Notes: generated by a model not told the origin, from the sequence alone. Positions 35,787-45,754 are shown, counted from the first letter of the stretch. The stretch is 64,000 bases of DNA from Alteromonadaceae bacterium XY-R5 (GCA_001660395.1 LXWE01000001.1:1302001-1366000), one strand, 5' to 3'. Program-made: numbers and translations.

Positions 35787-37211
35787 ATGCCTTCTTCGAC
35801 CACATTACTTCATGGGCCAATCCACAAAGCGCTGCTTTCTCTGGCTATTCCAATCGTGTTAGGCCAAATTCTCCAGTCTGCCTATCAATTAACCGATGCA
35901 TTTTGGGTAGGAAGGTTAGGTGCCGCTGAAGTTGCGGCAGTGTCGGTTAGTACTCCAGTGACATTTCTGGTAATTGCTCTTGGCGCAGGTTTAGCGATGG
36001 CTGGCGCAACATTGTCGGCCCAGTACATGGGGGCAGGCAATAAGGAACAAGTTAACCTGGTCGCGGCTCAGACACTCATAATGGTGCTGTTTATCTCTGT
36101 AGTATTGGGACTGTCCGGCTATTTGCTGTCACCATATTTTTTAACCCTACTCAATGTCGAGTCAGAGGTGTATGAAAACGCATTGAGCTTCATGCACGTT
36201 TCATTTATTGGCGTCATCTTCGTGTTTATTTTTGCCATGTTCCAATCGCTTATGCGAGGCATTGGCGAAGTCAAAGTTCCCCTATTTATCGTGCTCGGCA
36301 CAGTGCTATTGAATCTGGTTCTCGATCCTTTATTTATCTTTGGTATCAGCAATTTTGATGGTCTTGGGGTAACTGGTGCCGCCCTTGCGACCCTCGTTAC
36401 ACAAGCGCTAGCGGCGATCATTGGCATAATTATCCTGCTTAAAGGCCGACATGGAATACACCTTAGCTGGGCCCACTTTGTACCCGATTTCACCTATATG
36501 CGCCGTGCGTTATTTCTCGGCGTACCAGGTTCCGTTGAATTGTCAGCCCGAGCGTTAGGGTTAATCATCCTATCTTTTTTAGTCGCAAGCTTTGGCACCG
36601 TCACCATCGCCTCCTATGGTGTTGGTTCTAATATATTGCAGTTCGTGACGATCCCGGCAATGGGACTTTCGATGGCGGTGTCGACTTTAGTTGGACAAAA
36701 TCTGGGAGCAAAGCAAACGGACCGTGCAGCGAAAGCCGCCATAATAGGCAGTATCTGGGGCTTTGCAGCGTTAAGTATGATAGGCATTGTCTGCTACGTT
36801 TTTGCCCCACAAATTGTTGCCGTATTCGTTCCTCAGCAAACTGAAGTTATCCGCCATGGCAGCGAGTTCGTCCGCACCATGAGCCTAACATGGGGCTTTA
36901 TGGCAGTTCAGCTTTGTATCACCGGCGCCTTCAGAGCATCCGGTAACATGATGAACAGTATGGTGCTATCACTGCTGGCCCAATGGGTTTTCCTGTTCCC
37001 GATTGCTTATTTGCTGTCTAAACACACCCGCTTAGATACCGCTGGTATTTGGTGGTCCTTTGCCGTCACCAATGTGTTGATAGCATTAGTCTGTATCTGC
37101 TGGTTTGCCCGAGGAAGCTGGAAGCACACCCGTCTCACTGAAGATGAAAAAGAAATTGCGCATATCACTGAGGAAAGCCTGATAGAAGTGGATGATCGGC
37201 ATGTACCTTAG
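35787..37211 (+). CDS. MATE family multidrug efflux transporter
   Basis: A 474-residue inner-membrane protein with about 12 membrane helices in two similar halves. The MATE N-terminal pattern PIVLGQILQSAYQLTDAFWV then GRLGAAEVAAVSVSTPV is clear, and the second half repeats it (MGLSMAVSTLVGQNLGAKQT). MATE pumps export cationic drugs and dyes in exchange for Na+ or H+. Length is normal for NorM/DinF-like members; the substrate cannot be assigned. It is unrelated to the flanking systems. Confidence 0.93.
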   Translation: MPSSTTLLHGPIHKALLSLAIPIVLGQILQSAYQLTDAFWVGRLGAAEVAAVSVSTPVTFLVIALGAGLAMAGATLSAQYMGAGNKEQVNLVAAQTLIMVLFISVVLGLSGYLLSPYFLTLLNVESEVYENALSFMHVSFIGVIFVFIFAMFQSLMRGIGEVKVPLFIVLGTVLLNLVLDPLFIFGISNFDGLGVTGAALATLVTQALAAIIGIIILLKGRHGIHLSWAHFVPDFTYMRRALFLGVPGSVELSARALGLIILSFLVASFGTVTIASYGVGSNILQFVTIPAMGLSMAVSTLVGQNLGAKQTDRAAKAAIIGSIWGFAALSMIGIVCYVFAPQIVAVFVPQQTEVIRHGSEFVRTMSLTWGFMAVQLCITGAFRASGNMMNSMVLSLLAQWVFLFPIAYLLSKHTRLDTAGIWWSFAVTNVLIALVCICWFARGSWKHTRLTEDEKEIAHITEESLIEVDDRHVP

Positions 37212-37604
37212 TTAGGCACTAAAATTCCAATTGATAAGTAGTCTGCCCGATAAAGGCCTGTGGGTTGACTAATCTCATGAAGGATCAGAGAGAAGTGCCT
37301 GTTAGCATTAACAATTTTCAGACACAAAAAACCGACACTAAGTCTGTTTGTGTATATCTGGGCTTAGCTGCAAGCTTGATGCACTGATGAGACGGACATT
37401 ACCCTAATCACCTTACCGGACTTGAACCGGGGCGGTGTTATTAGCAATGGATTCTGAAGAGTAGAATCATCTGAAGATAAGAATCAAACCCCCCTTGTAT
37501 ACGCAACTTTTTACTCAGACCAACGTACATCTACAGACACATATGCAACTACTGAGTCTCTAAGACTTATTGGCTGGTAGCTGAAGCGTTAGGGAGAATT
37601 AAAA
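37212..37604. other. 393-bp stretch without a gene, before the lipase
   Basis: I see no coding frame here. A stem ACACAAA/TTTGTGT (37322-37328 with 37347-37353) follows the MATE gene but lacks a T-run. On the minus strand at 37411-37439 there is a short tRNA T-arm-like piece (GGTTCAAGTCC between CCGG arms) without the rest of a tRNA. The lipase Shine-Dalgarno sequence GGGAGA is at the right end. The lipase promoter is not obvious. Confidence 0.5.
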
Positions 37605-38807
37605 ATGTCGCGTCCATTATCCATTAAATTTGCCTCTGAATGCGCATTCAGTGCCTTTTCAGACTGGGAGGACCTGATTGACCGCAATGCTACAACCAGT
37701 CTGGATCTGGGCGCGGGCAACATCATGCAGCTAGAGCCGACGACATTTAAAACCGATTTAAACATACTCAATGCCAGAACTTATCCTTTTCACGGTGGCA
37801 CCACCCTGGCAAAGCGAGACCAGATGGGTGTCATCCGCAAGGGCACGGGCAGTCGTAAGAGTGAAGTACTGATTACCTTTCGTGGTAGCAGCCGATTATG
37901 GAACGACTATGTCCTAATCGATTGTGCCACCGCCTTAGGCACCAGCCCTCAGGGTTTCGCTGTGCATGGTGGGTTTGCCAAAGTCATTCAATCCTGCTTA
38001 CCCGAAATAAAAACCATACTTGCGCAATTGCGGCCTTTTCATACGGTGCATTGTGTCGGCCACAGTATGGGGGGCGCATTGGCTACCCTCTGCGCTGAGT
38101 ACTTCCTCGGTACTTACACAACCCCCTATTTATATACCTTTGGTGCGCCCAGGGTGGGTTTGTTACCTCATGCCCAATATATGCGCAAGAAAATGGGCAA
38201 TCGCATCTATCGCTATTATTATGCGGGTGATGTCGTCACCTGGTTACCCATGTTTCCCTTTGCACATATGCCGGGAAAACGTTTGATCTCACCCGCAAAC
38301 GTGTTCGCCAGTCACGTCGGCTATATGGAGTCCAGCGGCTTAGTTTTAGCCGATAGAGAAAGCGCACAAACAACCGCAGATTCATGGGCACAAGCCGAGC
38401 AGCTCATCGATCAGGGACACAATGTTGGTGGAGGTTGTGGAATGGAATCCATTTCATGGCGTTATTTTACCATCGCGCTGCATAAGATTTTATCTGCCAT
38501 TGGCGCAGTAATAGGTACTGTTCTGATCCCCTGTATTACCGTTGTTGACCAGATTATTTCCTGCATTTCTTACTTAGTCACTCAAAACCCGGACCGGCGT
38601 CCACTGATCATTCGCTGGCTGGTTGGATCATTCAAAGCACTGGGTAAAGCGGTTGTATTCGGTACTGATAAGCTGGTCGCAATGTTGCGCTATATCCTTA
38701 GTCTGATGTTAAGCAATATAGAAACCCAAAGCAGGCGGGAACTGGCGAATGCGAACTATGTAGAAAACATCAATCGTAACCGCCGACCTAATATTCATTT
38801 TGCTTAA
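37605..38807 (+). CDS. Class-3 lipase domain protein, probable T6SS effector
   Basis: A 400-residue alpha/beta hydrolase of the lipase class 3 type. The nucleophile elbow GHSMGG puts Ser154 at the active site. The Asp is probably in AGDVVTWLP (about 212) and the His in SHVGYME (about 242). The oxyanion segment TFRGSS (91-96) also fits. After the catalytic part come two amphipathic or hydrophobic stretches (about 290-325 and 335-370) that could bind or insert into membrane. No signal peptide is seen, which fits delivery by T6SS rather than Sec. It opens the T6SS island on the plus strand; phospholipase Tle effectors often lie in such places. No cognate immunity gene is obvious beside it. Confidence 0.8.
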   Translation: MSRPLSIKFASECAFSAFSDWEDLIDRNATTSLDLGAGNIMQLEPTTFKTDLNILNARTYPFHGGTTLAKRDQMGVIRKGTGSRKSEVLITFRGSSRLWNDYVLIDCATALGTSPQGFAVHGGFAKVIQSCLPEIKTILAQLRPFHTVHCVGHSMGGALATLCAEYFLGTYTTPYLYTFGAPRVGLLPHAQYMRKKMGNRIYRYYYAGDVVTWLPMFPFAHMPGKRLISPANVFASHVGYMESSGLVLADRESAQTTADSWAQAEQLIDQGHNVGGGCGMESISWRYFTIALHKILSAIGAVIGTVLIPCITVVDQIISCISYLVTQNPDRRPLIIRWLVGSFKALGKAVVFGTDKLVAMLRYILSLMLSNIETQSRRELANANYVENINRNRRPNIHFA

Positions 38808-38817
38808 CAACACAACC

Positions 38818-38847
38818 CAGGCTAGTGCAGTCCATCGCGCTAGCCTG
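38818..38847. terminator. Possible terminator hairpin after the lipase
   Basis: CAGGCTAG and CTAGCCTG form an 8-bp stem 10 bp after the lipase stop. There is no clear T-run, so termination is only likely. It stands between converging genes. Confidence 0.4.
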
Positions 38848-38895
38848 CTCACCATTCGCGGCCCTGATTGCTTTCTCAGCTAAATGAATAACGAA

Positions 38896-39429
38896 TTAGA
38901 ACGACCGTTTCCAGTTGCGTCGTCCCCTGAAATTCACCCGGCTGTAGTCGTTCAAATTGCCCATGGTTCTGATCTCAGAGACTTTCATACCATGATGTGT
39001 GGCACTTTTAATCAACTCATACACTCGCGCATAAATCCTTGGGTTGGTGACGGCCTTGGCATTTTGATGGTTATAAATCGCCTGCGCCAGAATCGCCATG
39101 GTCTCCATCACTATCTCAACACTCTGGGGGCGGCCATTTTCGCTAACACCCACCTTGATAAGAGGGTTACGGCTGGTGTGGTTTCCACCTTCAGCAAAGT
39201 ATTCATGCAATACCACCTTACCCATGGCATTGGCTTTGTTTTCGTATCGATAGCCGTTTAACTTGCGGGTCTTCTCGCGTCCGACATTTTCTTCAATGTC
39301 GTGTTGCTGAGTAATGTGACCCACTAACTGCAATTCTTCGGAAATAAAATAGACAGTTGGCAACCCGTGCAGGTCACCCGTGTAACCAATGATATTGTCA
39401 TAACTGTAAAGATCGTCCCGATACGCCAT
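38896..39429 (-). CDS. Unknown protein at the 3' end of the minus-strand T6SS operon
   Basis: A 177-residue soluble protein with no signal peptide, membrane helix or motif that I recognise. It begins MAYRDDLYSYDNIIGYTGDL and is rich in aromatic and charged residues, ending in a basic tail (NFRGRRNWKRSF). It lies 156 bp after clpV on the same strand and converges on the lipase. It could be a T6SS accessory or a cytosolic immunity protein; nothing in the sequence decides. Confidence 0.6.
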   Translation of the reverse strand: MAYRDDLYSYDNIIGYTGDLHGLPTVYFISEELQLVGHITQQHDIEENVGREKTRKLNGYRYENKANAMGKVVLHEYFAEGGNHTSRNPLIKVGVSENGRPQSVEIVMETMAILAQAIYNHQNAKAVTNPRIYARVYELIKSATHHGMKVSEIRTMGNLNDYSRVNFRGRRNWKRSF

Positions 39430-39508
39430 AGTGACCTCTTACTGATAGTGTTTAAGGGTTGGATAAATTATAGGTTTGGCAGATAAGGTTGAGCATTCAC
39501 ACAACCAG

Positions 39509-39569
39509 CGCCAGGGGCGAGATAGCAACGACAACCTCGTTATCCTTCACCCTCTCATTGCCCCTGGCG
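39509..39569. repeat. Inverted repeat between clpV and the downstream gene
   Basis: CGCCAGGGGC (39509-39518) and GCCCCTGGCG (39560-39569) are perfect 10-bp complements with 41 nt between. No T-run follows. It may partly terminate or protect the 3' end of the tss transcript. Confidence 0.5.
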
Positions 39570-39585
39570 GTATGTTCAGCTCAGC

Positions 39586-42321
39586 CTAAGAAGCGGTCTG
39601 TAACTCATAAATAAATTGCTCGCTTTCAGCTCGTACTGCCACTTTGCTGATGGCTTTGCCCTCCAGCATATGATTCAGAAACTGGTTGCTAAGCTCAGGT
39701 AACAGGGTGTTAGTCAAAATGGCGTCTATCATCCGGCCGCCACTTTCAAGCTCATGACAGCGACTCACGACTAAATCCACCACGCTGTCGTCATAATCAA
39801 AGTCGATACCATGGCCTTTTTCGATCCGATCTTTAATCCGATCCAGCTGCAATACTGTAATGGATTTAATCATTTCATCGGATAAAGGGTAGTAAGGTAT
39901 GGTGACGATTCGCCCCAGCAGCGCCGCCGGAAACACCTGCAGTTGCGGCCCGCGCAATGCTTTGGCGATGCCGTCAGGTTCCGGCATTAATTCGGGGTCG
40001 CTACACATATTCATGATCAGCTCACTGCCGACATTGGAGGTCAGCAGGATCAGGGTATTTTTAAAGTCAATTAAACGGCCTTCACCGTCTTCCATCACCC
40101 CTTTATCAAACACCTGGAAGAAAATCTCGTGCACATCCGGATGGGCCTTTTCCACTTCATCCAGCAACACCACCGAATAAGGTTTACGCCGCACCGCCTC
40201 GGTTAAAATGCCGCCTTCGCCATAGCCCACATAGCCAGGAGGCGCACCCTTGAGGGTAGATACCGTATGGGCTTCCTGAAACTCGCTCATATTGATGGTG
40301 ATCACATTTTGCTCGCCGCCATACAGGGCTTCGGCAAGTGTCAGGGCAGTTTCGGTTTTCCCTGTACCGGAGGGGCCACAGAGCATAAACACCCCAATTG
40401 GCTTATTGGGGTTATCCAGACCTGCGCGGGAGGTTTGAATGCGTTTGGCGATCATCTCCATACAGTGATCCTGACCTATCACCCGCTTCTTCATGATGTT
40501 GGCCAAATTCAGCACGGTTTTGACTTCGTCATTGACCATTTTACCCACGGGTATGCCGGTCCAGTCGGCCACTACCGCCGCCACCGCCTGAGTATCACAG
40601 GCAGGTAAAATCAGCGGGGATTCCCCCTGCAACGCCGCAAGTTGCTGGTGCTGTTGTTCCAGTTCGGCTTTTGCCCCGGCAATCGCGGCTGAGTTATCCA
40701 CGGCACTCACCGCCGTACCATCCTCATTTAGTGCCTGAGCAGCAGCCTGCTGTGCACTGAGTTTCTGCTCGGTGATCAAATCCCGCAGGGCCTTTCTGGC
40801 CGCCAGCACGCCATCGACCACGGCTTTTTCCGCCTGCCATCTTGCATTCAGCGCCTGTTCTTTGAGACGCTCAGCCGCCAGCAATTCGACTATCAGCCCC
40901 ATGCGCTTTTGATTATCGACCCCGATGGCGGCTTCTTTTTCCAGTAACTGCTGTTCCACCAGCAGGTTCTCAATCTTCTGCTTACAGTCTTCAATTTCTG
41001 CTGGCGTGGCAAACTGGCTAACCGCCACTCGCGCCGCTGCTGTATCCAGTAAACTCACCGCTTTATCCGGTAACTGGCGCGACGGGATATAGCGATGAGA
41101 CAGTTTCACCGCCGCATCTATAGCAGAATCAAGAATCTCGACTTTATGGTGTTGTTCCAGCACGGCGCTGATATTACGCAGCATCAGCACGGCTTTGTCT
41201 TCGCTCGGCTCATCTACCTTAACCACCTGAAAACGGCGGGTTAACGCCGGATCCTTTTCGATGTGCTTTTTATATTCCGCCCAGGTAGTCGCGCCTATGG
41301 TGCGCAATTCGCCGCGGGCTAATACAGGTTTAAGCAGGTTCGCCGCATCACCCGTACCGGCGGCACCACCTGCCCCTACGAGCGTGTGGGTTTCATCGAT
41401 AAAGGTAATGATAGGTTGCGGCGATGCCTTTACTTCTTCGATCACCTGTTTCAGGCGATTTTCAAACTCGCCCTTCATGCTCGCTCCGGCCTGCAGCAAA
41501 CCCAGATCGAGACTGAGGAGTTTGACGTTTTGCAGGGCCGGCGGCACATCGCCTTTGATGATGCGATGGGCAAAGCCCTCAACCACAGCGGTTTTACCCA
41601 CGCCCGCTTCACCGGTCAAAATCGGATTGTTCTGACGCCGGCGCATTAAAATATCGATCAGTTGCCGGATTTCATCATCACGACCTATGATAGGGTCTAA
41701 CTTGCCGCTACGGGCCTGCTCGGTCAAATCCTGCGTAAACTGCGCCAGCGCATTCTGTTTACCAGCGGCTGTTGATGCCAGCGCCCCATGTTCAACGCCG
41801 GGTTCACCGCCCAGACTACTGCCATCGTTGGCACCCAACTCATCTTCACTGGAACCTGCCACAATGGCATGCAAATTATCGCTAAATTCGGCCAGTTTAA
41901 TCTTGGCGAACTGACCTGAGATACTAAGCAGGGTGCTTTTCAGCTGCCTTGTCTGCAACATGCCTAAAATCACATAGGCCATACGTACTTTAGTATCGCC
42001 ATAGGCCAGCGTGCCATACACCCAGGCCCGCTCTATGGCGTCTTCAATGTGGCTCGACAGGTCCGAAATGGAGCTGGCGCCGCGCGGCAGAGATTCCAGA
42101 CAGTTGGTAATATCTTTGGCAAAGGCTGAAGGATCAAACTCAAAATGTTTGGCAATTCTGTGCAGATCAGAATCCGGTAACTGTAGGATCTGCTGCAACC
42201 AGTGCACCATCTCTACATAGGGGTTACCTTTAAGTTTGCAATAAACTGTGGCACTTTCCACGGCTTTAAACGCAATCCCATTAAGCTTTCCAAATAAATT
42301 GACGCGGCTAATTTCGGCCAT
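39586..42321 (-). CDS. tssH: T6SS disassembly ATPase ClpV (TssH)
   Basis: A 911-residue Clp/Hsp100 AAA+ protein. The N-terminal ClpV domain (about 1-160) binds the contracted sheath. Two AAA+ modules follow, with Walker A GEAGVGKT at 237-244 and GPSGTGKT in the second, separated by a coiled-coil linker (about 440-560). It recycles the TssB/TssC sheath after firing. I start at the ATG at 42321 (MAEISRVNLFGKLN), where AGAAGGA gives good spacing; an upstream in-frame ATG at 42381 lies inside tssG. It is the last core gene of the minus-strand operon. Confidence 0.97.
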   Translation of the reverse strand: MAEISRVNLFGKLNGIAFKAVESATVYCKLKGNPYVEMVHWLQQILQLPDSDLHRIAKHFEFDPSAFAKDITNCLESLPRGASSISDLSSHIEDAIERAWVYGTLAYGDTKVRMAYVILGMLQTRQLKSTLLSISGQFAKIKLAEFSDNLHAIVAGSSEDELGANDGSSLGGEPGVEHGALASTAAGKQNALAQFTQDLTEQARSGKLDPIIGRDDEIRQLIDILMRRRQNNPILTGEAGVGKTAVVEGFAHRIIKGDVPPALQNVKLLSLDLGLLQAGASMKGEFENRLKQVIEEVKASPQPIITFIDETHTLVGAGGAAGTGDAANLLKPVLARGELRTIGATTWAEYKKHIEKDPALTRRFQVVKVDEPSEDKAVLMLRNISAVLEQHHKVEILDSAIDAAVKLSHRYIPSRQLPDKAVSLLDTAAARVAVSQFATPAEIEDCKQKIENLLVEQQLLEKEAAIGVDNQKRMGLIVELLAAERLKEQALNARWQAEKAVVDGVLAARKALRDLITEQKLSAQQAAAQALNEDGTAVSAVDNSAAIAGAKAELEQQHQQLAALQGESPLILPACDTQAVAAVVADWTGIPVGKMVNDEVKTVLNLANIMKKRVIGQDHCMEMIAKRIQTSRAGLDNPNKPIGVFMLCGPSGTGKTETALTLAEALYGGEQNVITINMSEFQEAHTVSTLKGAPPGYVGYGEGGILTEAVRRKPYSVVLLDEVEKAHPDVHEIFFQVFDKGVMEDGEGRLIDFKNTLILLTSNVGSELIMNMCSDPELMPEPDGIAKALRGPQLQVFPAALLGRIVTIPYYPLSDEMIKSITVLQLDRIKDRIEKGHGIDFDYDDSVVDLVVSRCHELESGGRMIDAILTNTLLPELSNQFLNHMLEGKAISKVAVRAESEQFIYELQTAS

Positions 42322-42343
42322 GGGTGGATCCTTCTCGTTAACA

Positions 42344-43396
42344 TTATGAATACTGCTGTCGGTAGGCGATATGGGCTTCACTCTGGTGCTGACTGCCTGA
42401 GTGCATCCAGCTGTTGATACCCAATAAACACTGTCCCAGTCTGGCTGGCTGCTTTTGGCGCGCCGCCAGTTTTAATTGAATGCTATAGCTATACTCACTG
42501 CCGACTATGCTGGCAGTGAGCTGATGAATTTTCTGAAACTGCTGCGGATTTCCCAGCAGTGCCATGTACTGGGCATAGGTGAGCGGCCCAACTATGATGC
42601 TGAAGTTAAAGCTGCGCTGAAAACTCGCACTGCCAAGCATGGCATCCTGCCCCAGACGCACATGGGAGAGGCCCAGGCGACTGGTTTCATCCCTGGGCAA
42701 ATCGAACCACTGGCCTTCAAATTCTCTGATTTCCACTGGCTGTTGCAGCATCTCACTAAGGGCCTGCTCTAACTTCCCCGCGCCACTGTGTTTCTGACTT
42801 AATAACCCAGCCAAATATTGATTGAGATGGCCGCCCTGCTGGCGGTCTGGCGGGCTGTCTGAGCGCTCAACGGTACCGGCAAATACTGCCACTCGCCGGG
42901 CGAAATGATCGCCATTGAAATCAGTGCCAGTCTTGTCAGCATGGCGGTTAGCATGATCATGGCTGACGGCTGGCTGGGCATCGGCCCAGGCCCGGTAGAA
43001 AAGTGAAATAAAGCGGTGATGGAAAATATCGCAAAATTCCGCCAGGGTTTTATCCTGATGCCGGTATTGCCGCTCAATGGCATATTCGGTGAGGTGATGA
43101 GGCAGTGCCCCATTAATGCCAAACAATCCCCAGTACACGTTTTTAAGTTTGAACTGACGGCTTTCGGGCTGTTCAATGATCTCGGCAAAAGGTGAGGCAT
43201 GAAAATGCAGCTGTGGCGATTGACCCAGTCTGAAGGCATCCTGCTGCAACGAGATGGAATAGCCCAGACGCTGATGCATAGGCGCATTAGCATCCAGATA
43301 CCTGAGCAAGGCTTCAAAGCCCTGTTCATGCAGCTCTTGCGGCGCGTTGGCGAGCGCGGCTAGATAGTGCTTCGCGAGCCGATTCTGATGGGCCAT
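42344..43396 (-). CDS. tssG: T6SS baseplate protein TssG
   Basis: A 350-residue baseplate wedge protein. TssG features include FEALLRYLDANAPMHQRLGY near the start and the pattern VYWGLFGINGALPHHLTEYA about residues 85-105. It pairs with TssF. It overlaps tssF by 37 bp. Confidence 0.94.
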   Translation of the reverse strand: MAHQNRLAKHYLAALANAPQELHEQGFEALLRYLDANAPMHQRLGYSISLQQDAFRLGQSPQLHFHASPFAEIIEQPESRQFKLKNVYWGLFGINGALPHHLTEYAIERQYRHQDKTLAEFCDIFHHRFISLFYRAWADAQPAVSHDHANRHADKTGTDFNGDHFARRVAVFAGTVERSDSPPDRQQGGHLNQYLAGLLSQKHSGAGKLEQALSEMLQQPVEIREFEGQWFDLPRDETSRLGLSHVRLGQDAMLGSASFQRSFNFSIIVGPLTYAQYMALLGNPQQFQKIHQLTASIVGSEYSYSIQLKLAARQKQPARLGQCLLGINSWMHSGSQHQSEAHIAYRQQYS

Positions 43397-45240
43397 TGAT
43401 AAATCTCGCCACGCTCAGAGGAGCGTAATACAAATTTAGAGAATGAGTTGGTGCTGACGTATTGGGCGAAAAAGCGCTCCAATACCATCCCCAGTAAAAA
43501 GGCACTGCTACCGGCAAAGGCACTTTCATCTACCGTCAGGGTGATTTCCACCCCACGGCCAAAACAGATCGGCCCGGCAAACGGCAGGCGTGCGGATACG
43601 GTTTTGGTGGTAAAGCCAATCAGACCATCAACCTGCTTAATATGGGAATGATTATGCTTGTTGAGCATCAGACTCAGCAGACGTTTGAGCCCATTCAGCG
43701 CCGCAGATTCATCACCGTCGAAACCGAGAAAATTCAGCGACAGCAGATTAATCAAATCCCAGCTGATGTTGCCTCGGTTCAGAGGTGGGGTTGGACTGGT
43801 GGGCTCCCCCAGACAGCGCACCGCGGTACAGGGCGCGCCTGTATCTATGTTGAAGTCGGTACTGGCTTTACCCAGCGGCATCATTAAAGGTAAATCGCGG
43901 TTACAACACAGGGTTTCCACCGCCAGCTGGCGAAGATCCTCGGCATAAGGCGCCGCCTTAGGATCCACTATGGTCAAAAACACTTCCGAGCCGATATAGC
44001 TGGAACGATGGCCAAATTTGCGCTGATTCACGCTCATCGCCCGGGTCCGCCGGGTTTGGGTAAAATACGCCTGCTGACGATTCACACTGCTGGTCGCCGG
44101 GGCATATAAAGGCGCCATCGGTTTGGCCTGATCAATGGCACTGCCATAACCAGTGACGTTTTCAATGGCGCAGACTTCATAATCCAGCGGCCGCAGACGA
44201 TCCGGGATCACCTGAAATTCATGTTCAGTGCCGGATAGATTGATCCTCTCGGCACGCTTGGGAAACAAATTGATTGCCGGCACCGCATGCAAAGAAAAGT
44301 TGCTGGCGCTGACGCGGTTCTCCAGACGACGATCATGATGATTGAGCAGCAGCATCAGGGTTACTGTCTGATGTTCGCAGCGGCGGATGCTGGCCTGCAA
44401 ATTGTCTAAGGTCGCAAACAAAAAGCGCTGGGGAAAGGCAAACAGTTCCCGCAGTAACCTGAAGCCATCGAACTGGCGCTGACAAAACGGCAGCAAAGCC
44501 GCGTCGGGGTTAAACTCATGCGAGAGGATACGGGTGGGCGCCTGTTCATAGCGCCAGACCGAATCCCCGCTCTTAAACATCATCCCCGTGTAGCCACTAA
44601 ACAGCGCTTCGAGCAAATAGAACGGAAAGGATTCTGTGCCACGAAGATGCAGATGCAGACTGTCCAGACTGAGATCAGACACTTTGATATTGGGCGGCGT
44701 TTCCAGGGTGAGTTTGATGGCACTTTTCGCCCCCTGCAAGGCATCAGATAAGGCACGATCGTCAGCACCATAAGAGAGCAGTTCCTGGGCGTTAATATAC
44801 TCGGCATGAATCAGAGTTAAGGGCCACAGGGTCATTTCCCGCGATGTACGATATTCACAGGCAGTCTGCTCGTCCTTACCCAGTAAACTGAACAAGGAGG
44901 TTTGTTTGGCGATACTGACACCGTCAAGCAAGCTGCCCTCGTCGTAATCCGGCTGAAACTGGGCCACCAGCATCGAAGGCACAGGCTGTAAAAAGGTCGG
45001 AAACAGCAGCTCTAACAAATGCTGGGTAAATTCGGGAAAAGAGGCATCCAGTTTGTTATGAATACGCGCCGATAAAAACGCAAAGCCTTCCAGCAGCCGC
45101 TCCACATAAGGGTCGGCGCAATCAAAGCCATCCAGCCCCAGACGGCCGGCAATTTTCGGGTATTCCTGTGCAAATTCCGCCGCGGACTCGCGGATGAAGG
45201 TCAGTTCCTGATTGTAAAATTCGAGGAATTTCGCGTCCAT
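43360..45240 (-). CDS. tssF: T6SS baseplate protein TssF
   Basis: A 626-residue baseplate protein. The opening FLEFYNQELTFIRESAAEFA then YPKIAGRLGLDGFDCADPYV is the TssF signature, and the length is typical (about 600). It forms wedges with TssE, TssG and TssK. It follows tssE by 8 bp. Confidence 0.97.
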   Translation of the reverse strand: MDAKFLEFYNQELTFIRESAAEFAQEYPKIAGRLGLDGFDCADPYVERLLEGFAFLSARIHNKLDASFPEFTQHLLELLFPTFLQPVPSMLVAQFQPDYDEGSLLDGVSIAKQTSLFSLLGKDEQTACEYRTSREMTLWPLTLIHAEYINAQELLSYGADDRALSDALQGAKSAIKLTLETPPNIKVSDLSLDSLHLHLRGTESFPFYLLEALFSGYTGMMFKSGDSVWRYEQAPTRILSHEFNPDAALLPFCQRQFDGFRLLRELFAFPQRFLFATLDNLQASIRRCEHQTVTLMLLLNHHDRRLENRVSASNFSLHAVPAINLFPKRAERINLSGTEHEFQVIPDRLRPLDYEVCAIENVTGYGSAIDQAKPMAPLYAPATSSVNRQQAYFTQTRRTRAMSVNQRKFGHRSSYIGSEVFLTIVDPKAAPYAEDLRQLAVETLCCNRDLPLMMPLGKASTDFNIDTGAPCTAVRCLGEPTSPTPPLNRGNISWDLINLLSLNFLGFDGDESAALNGLKRLLSLMLNKHNHSHIKQVDGLIGFTTKTVSARLPFAGPICFGRGVEITLTVDESAFAGSSAFLLGMVLERFFAQYVSTNSFSKFVLRSSERGEIYQWPIRIGSRSTI

Positions 45241-45248
45241 TTATCCTC

Positions 45249-45749
45249 CTAGCGCCACTGCTTGACTGAGACATGGCCGTTATCCATGTCCACTTCCGTC
45301 TGCAGAAACAGTTGCAGCGGGATCGGCTGCGCCCAGACGTCGGCGTTGATTTCAAAACTCAGGGTATTGCCGCTCATTTCGTCGTGCTGGAACATGACCT
45401 TAACCTGCAACGAAGCAGGGATAATGCGTGGTTCATACTGCTTAATGCACTTCACCAGCTGGCGTTCCAGCGCCAGCGTATTCAGTGACGACGCCACCAG
45501 CCCGGACAAATCCGGAATGCCAAAATTCAGGCTTGAACTTAGTACCTGTGGGTAGCTGCTCAAATCCATACTGGCCTGGGCCGCGACGCAATTGAGCAAC
45601 CAGGCCAGATCCCGTTGCACCAGCTCTTTTAAGCGCGCGACAGAAATCACCCGCTTGTCGCGCTGCTCAGTTTTCTTGTCGGGTTCATCGTCGGTTAAAC
45701 GGTCCAGTAACGACAGCTGTAGCCGTTCCTTTTGGGATAATTCAGGCAT
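45249..45749 (-). CDS. tssE: T6SS baseplate protein TssE
   Basis: A 166-residue gp25-like protein. The gp25 pattern is visible in LSSSLNFGIPDLSGLVASSL, and LERQLVKCIKQYEPRIIPAS contains the conserved basic/acidic core near the C-terminal half. It joins the baseplate to the sheath. It follows tagJ by 5 bp. Confidence 0.93.
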   Translation of the reverse strand: MPELSQKERLQLSLLDRLTDDEPDKKTEQRDKRVISVARLKELVQRDLAWLLNCVAAQASMDLSSYPQVLSSSLNFGIPDLSGLVASSLNTLALERQLVKCIKQYEPRIIPASLQVKVMFQHDEMSGNTLSFEINADVWAQPIPLQLFLQTEVDMDNGHVSVKQWR

Positions 45750-45754
45750 GGCGG

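Noticed and set aside
37411-37439. tRNA-like piece on the minus strand (GGTTCAAGTCC flanked by CCGG arms)
   Set aside because: Only a T-arm-like match is present. The T-stem does not extend to five pairs and no anticodon or D arm can be built upstream, so it is at most a remnant and not a tRNA gene or a proven attachment site.
42011-42220. Open frames antisense to clpV and to other long genes
   Set aside because: They are short shadows of strongly conserved genes on the other strand with no ribosome sites of their own.
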